In this document: positions 33,152-42,059 of the stretch, one piece after another | Layout: every line of letters starts with the position of its first letter | Position numbering within the stretch: position 1 is the stretch's first letter | Source: Winogradskyella vincentii | GTDB lineage: Bacteria; Bacteroidota; Bacteroidia; Flavobacteriales; Flavobacteriaceae | DNA: 64,000 nt | Direction of reading: 5' to 3' | Assembly (NCBI RefSeq): GCF_020166345.1 | Contig: NZ_JAIUJS010000006.1 | Span: 62,001 to 126,000, forward strand | Position numbers and translations under genes: made by a program | The notes under the pieces: generated by a model | The model's input: only the letters and a program-made list of their open reading frames with translations | The model's database searches: none | What the model was told of the DNA's origin: nothing

Positions 33152-35988
33152 TAGGTAAATCTCACATAGCATTTTTATTATTTTGTTTTGGGTCAATATT
33201 ATTTGCCCAGAACAAAATTACAGTTGATGCTGTAGTTGATGTAGACACTAAATCTATTTCTATTTCGCAAACAATAATTTATAAAAATGAATCAGACGAT
33301 GCCTTAAAAGAAATTTACCTAAATGATTGGAACAATAGTTACTCAACAAAAACTACGCCGCTTGCAAAACGGTTTGAGGAAGAATTTAGCACCAAATTTC
33401 ACTTAGCCAAAAGTGAACAAAGAGGATTTACCACAATTACTTCGCTAAAGGATATCTCTAATAATGAATTGGAGTTTACCAATTTAATAAATCATCCTGA
33501 TGTTATTAAGGTGACATTAAATTCAGAATTAAATCCAGGTGATTCCTTTCATTTAATACTGAATTACAACCTTGTATTACCAGATGCAACCTTTACAGAT
33601 TACGGCTTTACTAAAAACAAGAATTTTGATCTTAAATACTGGTACTTAACGCCTACTGTATATGATGGTAAATGGAATTATTATAGTAACAAGGACTTAA
33701 ATGATTTATTTCTTCCAAAAGCAGATTTAGAACTAAAAATCACACACCCATTAAATTACAAGGTAACCTCAGAGTTAGATTTGATGCGCCTAGATTTAAC
33801 CGAAGACAAAAAATCGCAGATAACCTTTCTTAGTGGTAAGGATAGGGTTGATACATATTTGTCAATAAACCGGTTTCCGAGATTTAGCTTTGTGCAGACA
33901 GATGATTTTATAGTACTTTCTAATATCAATGAAAAAGGACTTGCTCCAACGGACAAAGCTGTCTTAACTGATAAAATTACACGGTTTTTAACCAAAAACT
34001 TGGGAGAATACCCACATAACCAACTTTTAGTTACTGAAATTGATTACAACCAGAATCCGTTATATGGTCTTAACCAGTTACCAGACTTCCTAAGACCATT
34101 TCCAAAAGAATTTCAATACGAATTGAAATTGCTTAAAACGGCTTTAAAAAAGTATCTAGATAATATTCTGCTTATAAATCCACGTAAGGAATATTGGCTT
34201 AGTGATGGATTACAAATATATTTTCTAATTAAATATGTTGAAGAGCATTACCCTGATATGAAATTAATTGGTACACTTGCCAATATCTGGGGAATTAGAG
34301 CTTTCCATGCTGCTGATCTAGACTTTAATTTTCAGTACTTTCTGTATTCAATGGAAATTGCTAGAAAAAACCGTGATCAACCATTAGCAACTTCAAAAGA
34401 TTCACTTATAAAGTTTAATGCCAATATTGCTAATAAATACAAAGCTGGTGTTGGTTTTAATTATCTAGATGAATTTGCTAACGATATTGTTTTAAGGGAG
34501 AGTATTACTAAGTTCCTTAAAGCAAACAGAACACAAAATGTCTCAGTAAATGACTTTGAATCATTTATAAAAAATGAAACAACTAAGGATATCGATTGGT
34601 TTTTTAAAGATTATGTTGGTACAAGAAAAAAAATAGATTTTAAAATAAAGGATGTAGAAACCACAGAAGACTCCATCAAGGTAACTATAAAGAATAAAAG
34701 AGAAAACACTATGCCCATCTCTCTTTTTAAACTCAAAAATGATTCCGTAATTGGCCAAACATGGGTTGAAAATATTGTTGGCACAAAGACCATTTCTATT
34801 CCAAAAGACGATACGGAAAAGTTTGTACTCGATTATGACAATGTAGTCCCTGAATTTAATCAAAGAGATAATTATAAAGCGGTAAATGGATCTTTCTTAA
34901 ATAATAAGCCATTTCAGTTTAGGTTATTTAAGGATATTGAGGATCCAGACTATAATCAAATATTTTTCATGCCTTTGGTTGAGTTTAATAATATCTATGA
35001 TGGTTTAACCCTAGGTACAAAAATTTATAACAAAACAATTTTAAGGAAACGACTAAACTATAGATTCTCGCCACAGTATGCATTAAGGTCTAAGTCATTA
35101 ACAGGTTCAGCCTCGGTGTTTTACAGTCATAATTTAGAAAATCAAAATCTATTTGATATATCATATGGCATATCAGCTGGTTATCAATCTTTTGCTCAAG
35201 ATGCATTTTTTACAAGGATTAGACCCTCTATCTCGTTCTCGTTTAGAGACGACAGTGATTTTAGAGCAGATAGAAGGGACGTAATTACAGCTAGATATGT
35301 AAGTATTACAAGAGATATTGGCGAAGATGCTACTGTAACAGTCGACGAGCCTGATTATGGTGTTTTTAATTTACGTTACACACATTCTAATCCGGGAATT
35401 ATTAATTTTTCAAGATTTAATGCAGATTTTCAACTTGCAGATCAGTTCAGCAAACTTTCTGTAAACTATGAATTTAGGCGTCTCACAAGGAGTAATAGAA
35501 ATATAAATTTTAGATTCTTTGCTGGTATTTTCTTAAACAATGACAGTGATCCAAATTCTGATTATTTCAGTTTTGCACTAGACAGACCAACGGATTATCT
35601 ATTTGATTTAAACTATCTTGGAAGATCCGAAGATGCAGGATTATTTAGCCAACAAATTATAATCGCAGAAGGAGGGTTTAAGTCCATGTTAGATACACCC
35701 TTTGCCAATCAATGGATTACTACTGCCAATTTCAGCACATCAATCTGGCGCTATATACAAGCCTATGGTGACATTGGTTTGGTAAAAAACAAATTTGAAA
35801 AAACGAAATTCGTATATGATTCTGGTATTAGGCTAAATCTAGTTGAAGATTACTTTGAATTATACTTTCCCCTTTATTCAAACTTGGGCTGGGAGATTGC
35901 CCAACCAAATTATGGAGAAAGAATCCGCTTCATTATAACCGTAGACCCACAAGTACTTTTAGGGCTGTTTAGACGAAAATGGTATTAA
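33148..35988 (+). CDS. M1-peptidase-like periplasmic domain fused to an outer-membrane barrel; zinc site missing
   Basis: A 946-residue exported protein. A TTG at 33148 overlaps the previous stop codon (TTGA) and opens directly into a signal peptide (IGKSHIAFLLFCFGSILFAQ); no ATG is available nearby, so TTG initiation is inferred. Residues about 22-490 resemble the N-terminal and catalytic domains of M1 aminopeptidases (IYLNDWNNSY, WLSDGLQIYFLIKY), but I find no HExxH zinc motif. Residues about 590-946 are alternating aromatic beta-strands ending in a terminal aromatic (RRKWY), as in outer-membrane barrels. It may be a pseudoenzyme or receptor at the outer membrane acting with the secreted EEP protein upstream. 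Confidence 0.75.
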   Translation: MIGKSHIAFLLFCFGSILFAQNKITVDAVVDVDTKSISISQTIIYKNESDDALKEIYLNDWNNSYSTKTTPLAKRFEEEFSTKFHLAKSEQRGFTTITSLKDISNNELEFTNLINHPDVIKVTLNSELNPGDSFHLILNYNLVLPDATFTDYGFTKNKNFDLKYWYLTPTVYDGKWNYYSNKDLNDLFLPKADLELKITHPLNYKVTSELDLMRLDLTEDKKSQITFLSGKDRVDTYLSINRFPRFSFVQTDDFIVLSNINEKGLAPTDKAVLTDKITRFLTKNLGEYPHNQLLVTEIDYNQNPLYGLNQLPDFLRPFPKEFQYELKLLKTALKKYLDNILLINPRKEYWLSDGLQIYFLIKYVEEHYPDMKLIGTLANIWGIRAFHAADLDFNFQYFLYSMEIARKNRDQPLATSKDSLIKFNANIANKYKAGVGFNYLDEFANDIVLRESITKFLKANRTQNVSVNDFESFIKNETTKDIDWFFKDYVGTRKKIDFKIKDVETTEDSIKVTIKNKRENTMPISLFKLKNDSVIGQTWVENIVGTKTISIPKDDTEKFVLDYDNVVPEFNQRDNYKAVNGSFLNNKPFQFRLFKDIEDPDYNQIFFMPLVEFNNIYDGLTLGTKIYNKTILRKRLNYRFSPQYALRSKSLTGSASVFYSHNLENQNLFDISYGISAGYQSFAQDAFFTRIRPSISFSFRDDSDFRADRRDVITARYVSITRDIGEDATVTVDEPDYGVFNLRYTHSNPGIINFSRFNADFQLADQFSKLSVNYEFRRLTRSNRNINFRFFAGIFLNNDSDPNSDYFSFALDRPTDYLFDLNYLGRSEDAGLFSQQIIIAEGGFKSMLDTPFANQWITTANFSTSIWRYIQAYGDIGLVKNKFEKTKFVYDSGIRLNLVEDYFELYFPLYSNLGWEIAQPNYGERIRFIITVDPQVLLGLFRRKWY

Positions 35989-36112
35989 CATATTCTTAGA
36001 GTAATGTTAATTTTTTACATTTTTTTAATAATTACATAATTAAAATGCTTATTTAATAAGAATATTTCAATTTTATAACAGTGTATTATATTGCATAAAA
36101 TTTTATTTTACG

Positions 36113-36120
36113 TACCTTTG
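36113..36120 (+). promoter_or_regulatory. -7 promoter element for the 2-oxoacid dehydrogenase gene
   Basis: TACCTTTG is a perfect TAnnTTTG element 21 nt before the ATG at 36142, with the same sequence (TACCTTTGCG) as the uvrA promoter. Confidence 0.6.
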
Positions 36121-36141
36121 CGTATTCTAATTTAGACCTTA

Positions 36142-38553
36142 ATGAAGACCAACCCAGATATTAAAACAGAGATTACATTTGAAGATTTTAAGGCAGAAGT
36201 CTTAAATGATTACAAGCTTGCTGTTACAAGTAGAGAATGTAGTTTACTAGGTCGTCGAGAGGTTTTAACAGGAAAGGCAAAATTTGGAATTTTTGGCGGA
36301 GGAAAGGAAATTCCTCAAATCGCTTGGGCAAAAGCATTCGCTAACGGCGACTTTAGGTCAGGGTATTATAGAGACCAAACCTTTATGATGGCGATTGGAG
36401 AATTATCAATAGAACAGTTTTTTGCCGGACTATATGCCAACACAGATCTGAAGCAAGAACCTATGTCTGCTGGACGTCAAATGGGTGGTCATTTTACAAC
36501 GCACAGTTTAGATGAAAACGGGAATTGGAAAGATTTAACCAAGCAGAAGAATTCTAGTGCCGATATTTCACCAACTGCTGGTCAGATGCCAAGACTATTA
36601 GGATTGGCTCAAGCATCTAAAATATACAGAAACGTAAAAGGAATTGACACTACTAATTTTTCTAATGAAGGAAACGAAGTTGCTTGGGGAACTATTGGTA
36701 ATGCAAGTACTAGCGAGGGTCTGTTCTTCGAAACTGTAAATGCAGCAGGTGTTTTGCAAGTACCTATGGTAATAAGTGTTTGGGATGACGAATATGGAAT
36801 TTCAGTACACGCTAAACACCAAACCACTAAGGAAAATATATCAGAAATCCTTAAAGGGTTTCAACGTACCGATAATGAAAACGGTTATGAGATTTTCCGT
36901 GTAAAAGGATGGAATTATCCAGAACTTATTGATGTTTATCAAAGAGCAGGACAAATAGCACGTAATGAGCATGTTCCTGTTTTAATACATGTACAAGAGT
37001 TAACTCAACCTCAAGGGCATTCAACTTCAGGATCGCATGAGCGTTATAAAGATAACGAAAGACTAACATGGGAAGTTGAGCACGATTGTAATACTCAGAT
37101 GCGTAAATGGATGATTAACAATAATATTGCTACGGACGATGAATTGTTAACTCTAGAGCGTGAAATAAAAAAGGCTGTAAGAGATGGCAAAAAGGCAGCT
37201 TGGTCTGCATTTCTGAAGCCAATTCTCCAGGAGAAAAATGAAGTGTTGGGTTTATTGAAACAGCTTGCCTCTTCTAGTCCAAATGGTGTATTTATCAACA
37301 AATTAATTGGTGAATTAGAATCGGTTATTGAGCCATTAAGACGAGATGTTTTATCAATAGCCAGAAAGGCCCTCAGATATGTATTGTCTGAAAATACAAA
37401 TGAAAAAACTACCCTTCAAAATTGGATCAACACGTATATAGATGATGTACAACCAAAATACAGCTCGCACCTTTACAGCGAGTCTGATAAAAATGTTTTA
37501 AATCAAGCAGCTGTAGAACCAATTTATGGTAAAGATTCTAAAGTTGTTGATGGGCGTATCGTCTTACGAGAAAATTTTGATGCCATTTTTAATAAATATC
37601 CTGAAGCATTAATTTTTGGAGAAGATTCCGGATACATTGGTGACGTAAATCAAGGTTTAGAGGGATTACAAGAAAAACATGGTGAACTAAGAATATCAGA
37701 TACTGGAATTAGAGAAGCAACAATTGTGGGTCAAGGTATCGGAATGGCAATGCGTGGATTAAGACCTATAGCAGAAATTCAGTATTTGGATTATCTCATG
37801 TACGCTCTTCAAATTATGAGTGATGATTTGGCTACAGTTCAATACCGCACTAAAGGAAGGCAAAAAGCTCCACTGATAGTTAGAACTCGAGGTCATAGAT
37901 TAGAAGGTATATGGCACTCTGGATCGCAATTAGGTGGCATACTAAATCTAATTAGAGGTATCCATGTGTTAGTTCCAAGAAATATGACTAAGGCAGCAGG
38001 GTTTTATAATACCTTACTACAATGTGATGAACCAGCACTTGTTGTTGAATGCCTTAATGGTTATAGATTAAAAGAAAAATTACCTAGTAACATTGGTGAA
38101 TTTAAAACACCAATTGGCGTTGTAGAAACTTTAAAAGAAGGTGAAGATATTACCTTAGTATCATATGGTTCTACATTGCGATTAGTTATGGAAGCCTCTA
38201 GAGAATTACTAGAAGTAGGTATAGATGCAGAAGTCATAGATGTTCAGTCATTACTTCCATTAGATATTAATCACGACATTGTAAAAAGTATAGCTAAAAC
38301 TAATCGTGTTTTAATTATAGATGAGGATGTTGAAGGTGGTGCATCTGCTTATATATTAAATGAGATTTTAAATAAACAAAATGCCTTTGAGCATTTAGAC
38401 AGCCAGCCAAAAACATTGGCTTCAAAACCTCATAGACCAGCATATGGAACCGATGGTGATTATTTCTCAAAACCATCAACTGAAGATATTTTTGAAACTG
38501 TTTATTCGATAATGCACGAATTAAATCCAACCAATTATCCTGCATTACGATAA
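36142..38553 (+). CDS. 2-oxoacid dehydrogenase E1 component, fused alpha and beta subunits
   Basis: An 803-residue protein that joins the two E1 subunits in one chain. The alpha-like half (about 1-400) has YYRDQTFMMAIG, HFTTHSLDENG and the TPP-binding region GTIGNASTSEGLFFETVN. The beta-like half (about 460-800) has FGEDSGYIGDVNQGLEGL, GIGMAMRGLRPIAEIQYLDY and VLIIDEDVEGGASAYI. E1 decarboxylates a 2-oxoacid with thiamine diphosphate and passes the acyl group to lipoyl-E2. Branched-chain 2-oxoacids are the likely substrate, from the resemblance to Bacteroidota fused Bkd E1 proteins. E2 and E3 genes are not in the window. The canonical GDG of the TPP motif reads GTIGNAS here. Confidence 0.88.
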   Translation: MKTNPDIKTEITFEDFKAEVLNDYKLAVTSRECSLLGRREVLTGKAKFGIFGGGKEIPQIAWAKAFANGDFRSGYYRDQTFMMAIGELSIEQFFAGLYANTDLKQEPMSAGRQMGGHFTTHSLDENGNWKDLTKQKNSSADISPTAGQMPRLLGLAQASKIYRNVKGIDTTNFSNEGNEVAWGTIGNASTSEGLFFETVNAAGVLQVPMVISVWDDEYGISVHAKHQTTKENISEILKGFQRTDNENGYEIFRVKGWNYPELIDVYQRAGQIARNEHVPVLIHVQELTQPQGHSTSGSHERYKDNERLTWEVEHDCNTQMRKWMINNNIATDDELLTLEREIKKAVRDGKKAAWSAFLKPILQEKNEVLGLLKQLASSSPNGVFINKLIGELESVIEPLRRDVLSIARKALRYVLSENTNEKTTLQNWINTYIDDVQPKYSSHLYSESDKNVLNQAAVEPIYGKDSKVVDGRIVLRENFDAIFNKYPEALIFGEDSGYIGDVNQGLEGLQEKHGELRISDTGIREATIVGQGIGMAMRGLRPIAEIQYLDYLMYALQIMSDDLATVQYRTKGRQKAPLIVRTRGHRLEGIWHSGSQLGGILNLIRGIHVLVPRNMTKAAGFYNTLLQCDEPALVVECLNGYRLKEKLPSNIGEFKTPIGVVETLKEGEDITLVSYGSTLRLVMEASRELLEVGIDAEVIDVQSLLPLDINHDIVKSIAKTNRVLIIDEDVEGGASAYILNEILNKQNAFEHLDSQPKTLASKPHRPAYGTDGDYFSKPSTEDIFETVYSIMHELNPTNYPALR

Positions 38554-38578
38554 ATAAGTCTTGATTATAGCAATTGTT

Positions 38579-38612
38579 AAATAAAGCTCTCAAAAAATGA
38601 GGGCTTTATTTT
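38579..38612 (+). terminator. Intrinsic terminator after the E1 gene
   Basis: Stem AAATAAAGCTCTCA / TGAGGGCTTTATTT with an A-rich loop and a T-run on the right. Confidence 0.85.
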
Positions 38613-38689
38613 TTCATATGACATAAATCATAATATATTTAAAGTGTATTAAATAGATTTGATACAACTATCATAAACAATACTATTCT

Positions 38690-39544
38690 ATGCTGACTAG
38701 AGAACTTATAAATTCCTTTAAAACAAAATCCGACCTTACTGATTATTTAGAAGCCAATAGAGCTTCAAATTTAATTTTTGACAAAGCGCTTGAAAAATAT
38801 GCCTATGAACAAGAGTTATTGCCATTACAGGCTGAGTTAGTACAATTTCAGAGATGGGTACAGAAAGAAAATAAAAAGATAGCTATAATTTTTGAAGGTC
38901 GGGATGCCTCAGGTAAAGGGGGTACTATAAAACGATTTAAGGAGCATCTTAATCCCAGAGCCATGCGAGTTGTTGCATTGAATAAACCAACTGAGGTTGA
39001 AAGGAATCAGTGGTATTTTAATCGCTATATAAAAGAATTGCCAAATGCCGGAGAAATTGTATTCTTTGACAGAAGTTGGTACAACAGAGCAGTTGTAGAA
39101 CCTGTAATGGGATTTTGTGATAAAACACAATACGACCGTTTTATGATCCAAGTACCAGAATTTGAACACATGTTATTTGAATCTGGCACTCACATCATTA
39201 AATTTTGGTTTTCCGTTTCTAAAGATGAACAGCAACGTCGGTTTGAAAAACGCCTAAATAATCCACTTAAAAAATGGAAATTTAGCCCAGTTGATGAAAA
39301 GGGCCAAGAGCTTTGGGACGAATTCACTACCTATAAAAACCAAATGTTTAGTAGGACCCATAACCACTTTAGCCCATGGGTAGTAATAAAATCTAACGAC
39401 AAAAAGCAAGCTCGTTTAGAAAGTATAAAGTACGTACTTAGTTTGTTTGATTACGAAAACAAAGGTGAGATTTGTAAAAACCTACTGCCAGACCCTAACA
39501 TTGTACAACGTTATTTTAGAAACACCATTCAACTAGACCAATAA
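38690..39544 (+). CDS. Polyphosphate kinase 2 family protein, first copy
   Basis: A 284-residue PPK2 kinase. The Walker A loop GRDASGKGG is at 70-78, the Walker B/lid motif FFDRSWYNRAVVEPV around 125-139 (DRSWYNR 127-133) and the lid arginines in QQRRFEKR. PPK2 enzymes move phosphate between polyphosphate and nucleotides. The single kinase domain and length fit the one-domain classes (I or III); the class, and so the preference for GDP/ADP or AMP, is not settled by sequence reading. It overlaps the second PPK2 gene by 1 nt (TAATG). Confidence 0.93.
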   Translation: MLTRELINSFKTKSDLTDYLEANRASNLIFDKALEKYAYEQELLPLQAELVQFQRWVQKENKKIAIIFEGRDASGKGGTIKRFKEHLNPRAMRVVALNKPTEVERNQWYFNRYIKELPNAGEIVFFDRSWYNRAVVEPVMGFCDKTQYDRFMIQVPEFEHMLFESGTHIIKFWFSVSKDEQQRRFEKRLNNPLKKWKFSPVDEKGQELWDEFTTYKNQMFSRTHNHFSPWVVIKSNDKKQARLESIKYVLSLFDYENKGEICKNLLPDPNIVQRYFRNTIQLDQ

Positions 39545-40371
39545 TGAACAATTTATATAATTTAACTGATAAGGACCTTAATATTCTTAATTCCAAGAAA
39601 GGATTAGAAGCGCTTTTAAGACAAAACAAATTCGATCTACAAAAGTCGCTAAGAAATGTAAAGTACGAGAAGCGTCTTGAAAAACTTCAAGAAGAAATGC
39701 TTATTCTACAACAATGGGTTGCTAGAAATAATAAAAAAGTAATCATCCTTTTTGAAGGACGCGATGCAGCCGGTAAAGGTGGTGCCATCAGACGTATTAT
39801 TCAACATTTGCCACCACGTGCTATTAGAGTTGTTGCATTACCAAAACCAAATCAAACCGAAATGGGTCAATGGTATTTTCAGCGTTACATCAATAGGTTG
39901 CCTAATAATGGAGAGATCGTATTCTTTGATAGAAGCTGGTATAACAGGGCTGTAGTTGAACCTGTAAATGGATTCTGCTCCAAAAAAGAATATGACATAT
40001 TTATGGGCCAGGTAAATGAATTTGAAAAGATGATTCAGGATTCTGGAATTATATTGTTGAAACTTTATTTTTCAATAACCAAGAATGAACAAGCAAGGCG
40101 TTTTAATGATATCATCTCCTCCCCTCACAAAAAATGGAAATATAGTGAGGTGGATAAACAAGCGATCACACTTTGGGATGAATACACAAAGTATAAGGAA
40201 ACAATGTTTTTAAATACCCAGAAAGCTGCACCTTGGAAAATCATTAAGGCGAATAGAAAAACAAATGCTAGGATTAGAGCATTTGAGTACATACTACATA
40301 AAATACCTTATGAAGTTAAAGATTTAGAAACTATAAAACCTAAATCCATCCGCACATTATTAGAAGGGTAA
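39544..40371 (+). CDS. Polyphosphate kinase 2 family protein, second copy
   Basis: A 275-residue PPK2 kinase, clearly paralogous to the one before it (shared WYF-RYI--LPN-GEIVFFDRSWYNRAVVEPV pattern) but well diverged. Walker A GRDAAGKGG is at 72-80 and DRSWYNR at 129-135. Its N-terminal helical region (QKSLRNVKYEKRLEKLQEEML) matches the ADP-directed class more closely to my eye. Starting at the ATG inside TAATG, it is translationally coupled to the first copy, which suggests a joint or hetero-oligomeric role in polyphosphate-driven nucleotide phosphorylation. Confidence 0.93.
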   Translation: MNNLYNLTDKDLNILNSKKGLEALLRQNKFDLQKSLRNVKYEKRLEKLQEEMLILQQWVARNNKKVIILFEGRDAAGKGGAIRRIIQHLPPRAIRVVALPKPNQTEMGQWYFQRYINRLPNNGEIVFFDRSWYNRAVVEPVNGFCSKKEYDIFMGQVNEFEKMIQDSGIILLKLYFSITKNEQARRFNDIISSPHKKWKYSEVDKQAITLWDEYTKYKETMFLNTQKAAPWKIIKANRKTNARIRAFEYILHKIPYEVKDLETIKPKSIRTLLEG

Positions 40372-40408
40372 TCTTACTTTTTATATAATTGTATTTTATT
40401 AAAATTAC

Positions 40409-40679
40409 ATGAAATACAAGCTCTATTTTGTTCTAACTGTACTGTTTATTCCTATTTCGGTCTATGCTCAAATTTCTATAACAACCAGAGGTCTCAAAAA
40501 GGAACAACCAAGTACAGCATTTCACCCTCTTAAATTCAAATAAACGCTCGGTTAAAAAAGGTTTTAAGAAATGTCCAAAGCTTATCGAAAATGCTGAAAA
40601 AGGCAAATATTACCCAGATTCAAAAGCAATAATTCGCGAATTTGCAGAAGACTATAAAAATCTTTGTAGCGATAAATAA
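40409..40679 (+). pseudogene. Small secreted protein gene interrupted by a frameshift
   Basis: An ATG at 40409 opens a signal peptide (MKYKLYFVLTVLFIPISVYA) but the frame stops at 40543 after 44 codons. A protein-like continuation (KKGFKKCPKLIENA, then YYPDSKAIIREFAEDYKN) runs in the +1 frame to a TAA at 40679. Removing one A from the A5 run at 40496-40500 joins both parts into a single 89-residue secreted protein with two cysteines. Either this is a recent pseudogene, or the base is a sequencing error, or the run is a phase-variable or slippery site. Family not recognised. It lies 37 nt after the PPK2 pair. Confidence 0.6.
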
Positions 40680-40707
40680 ATGCTGCATCTAAAACCATTT
40701 AATTTAT

Positions 40708-40730
40708 CTCAAATTACAATTTGAGACCTT
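40708..40730 (+). promoter_or_regulatory. Inverted repeat upstream of the AraC-type regulator gene
   Basis: CTCAAATT-AC-AATTTGAG (40708-40725) is a perfect dyad followed by ACCT. The pattern TCTCAAAT...ATTT-AGACCT recurs upstream of doxX (41965-41986). It lies about 50 nt before a -7-like TAACTTTA (40760-40767) for the regulator gene, so autoregulation is likely. A weak terminator for the PPK2 unit is an alternative reading because T-residues follow. Confidence 0.5.
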
Positions 40731-40787
40731 TTTAAGGCCTTAGCATTTAATAAAAATTCTAACTTTAGGGAATAAAATATATCATTT

Positions 40788-41960
40788 ATGTTTCCAGATT
40801 TTAACCGTTGGAGCCTACCTCTTTTAATACTCGTACTTCAAGGTTTAATATTCGTAGTACTATTATTATCACGTTACTACAGAAAAAGAAACATATCTGA
40901 TTTGTTTTTAGGACTCATACTCTTACTCACTTGCTATAGCCAAATTTGTTACACCGTTGGTTTCATGGGATGGTATAACGAATTTAGGACAACCAAAATC
41001 AATTATTTCCTAATTAATATTGGAATCGGTTTAGCTCCACTTATTTTCTTGTATGTAAAATCCATAACCACATCGAATTTCAAGTTTAAGAAATCATATT
41101 GGTGGCATTTTGCATTAGCATTTGCTGTTATTATATATCGCTTTGCTATTTATACTTATGATGCCTTTCAACCAGGTTTTGACGACACACAAAATGGAAT
41201 ATTAAAAATTGAATTAGACGAGACTTACGTTCAGTCTATAATGAGTTATATCGAAGCTCCTTTTATACTCGTTTATTTGGCATTTACCTTTCAACTGTTT
41301 TACAATTATAGAAAGAAGATCATCCAATATTTTTCTAACACTTATAAACTAGAGCTTAATTGGATACTCAGCTTTTTAATACTATTCAGTCTTTCATTCT
41401 TATATGGTGTTATACAAGATATAATAGGTGCTCGCTTTATTGACTTAGGATATCAACAAAGATGGTGGCTTAATCTCTTTGTGGCGCTAGTAACATTGTA
41501 TGTTGGTATTAAAGGCTATTTCACTGACACTACTAAACTAAATAAGTTAGACTTTACTTTCACTCCTAAAACCATAGGTATACCAGAGGCCAATACCGAT
41601 ATTGAAGTAAAGTCTATTTCTAATGAGGATATTGATACAGTAAAGACTTTAATGGAGAATGAAAAAGCTTATTTAAATTCTGACCTCAATCTATCAGATT
41701 TAGCCAAAATGGCTAAAATGAGTAGAGCACAACTATCAGAAACCATAAATTCTGGTTTCAATAAAAACTTCAATGATTTTGTAAACGAATATAGGGTCAA
41801 TGCCTTCAAAAAAATGCTTAGTGAAGAGAAGCATAAACAACTATCATTGCTTGGTATTGCTGAGGAATGTGGTTTTAATAGTAAAGCGACATTTAACAGG
41901 GTATTTAAAAAAATAACTAACTCCTCTCCTACCGAATATTTAAAATCACAGAGCACATGA
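40788..41960 (+). CDS. AraC-family transcription regulator with membrane sensor domain
   Basis: A 390-residue protein. The N-terminal 235 residues form about seven membrane helices, including LPLLILVLQGLIFVVLLL and YWWHFALAFAVIIYRFAIY. After a cytoplasmic linker, residues about 285-388 hold the AraC DNA-binding domain: a first helix-turn-helix (LNLSDLAKMAKMSRAQLSE) and a second (LGIAEECGFNSKATFNRVF) with the terminal SSPTEYLK. Such membrane-bound AraC regulators are common in Bacteroidota and sense an unknown signal in or near the membrane. Matching dyads before this gene and before doxX suggest it controls both. Confidence 0.9.
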   Translation: MFPDFNRWSLPLLILVLQGLIFVVLLLSRYYRKRNISDLFLGLILLLTCYSQICYTVGFMGWYNEFRTTKINYFLINIGIGLAPLIFLYVKSITTSNFKFKKSYWWHFALAFAVIIYRFAIYTYDAFQPGFDDTQNGILKIELDETYVQSIMSYIEAPFILVYLAFTFQLFYNYRKKIIQYFSNTYKLELNWILSFLILFSLSFLYGVIQDIIGARFIDLGYQQRWWLNLFVALVTLYVGIKGYFTDTTKLNKLDFTFTPKTIGIPEANTDIEVKSISNEDIDTVKTLMENEKAYLNSDLNLSDLAKMAKMSRAQLSETINSGFNKNFNDFVNEYRVNAFKKMLSEEKHKQLSLLGIAEECGFNSKATFNRVFKKITNSSPTEYLKSQST

Positions 41961-42007
41961 GACGTCTCAAATCGTATTTAAGACCTCTCATTACGATATA
42001 AGTCTCC
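41958..42007 (+). promoter_or_regulatory. Operator-like repeats upstream of the doxX operon
   Basis: A perfect 12-bp palindrome TGAGACGTCTCA (41958-41969) overlaps the stop codon of the AraC gene. From 41965 two units beginning TCTCA and sharing a central CG repeat at exactly 21 bp (41965 and 41986), two helical turns as expected for an AraC-type dimer. The first unit, TCTCAAAT-CGT-ATTTAAGACC, matches the dyad before the AraC gene. A -7-like CAAATTTG follows at 42026-42033. Confidence 0.55.
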
Positions 42008-42059
42008 AACCCGGTTTTATCATTGCAAATTTGTACCAACAAACAAAAACAGATTTGCA

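Noticed and set aside
34561-34863. 100-codon minus-strand frame inside the M1-like gene
   Set aside because: It lies opposite a long gene with a coherent domain plan and its product is Phe/Ile/Tyr-rich without motifs.
38690-40371. The two PPK2 genes as a recent tandem duplication
   Set aside because: Only catalytic motifs are shared at high identity; the rest of the proteins and the DNA are strongly diverged.
40708-40735. Inverted repeat read as the terminator of the PPK2 unit
   Set aside because: The stem is AT-rich with only a 2-nt loop, and the same sequence recurs before doxX, which favours an operator; a double role is still possible.
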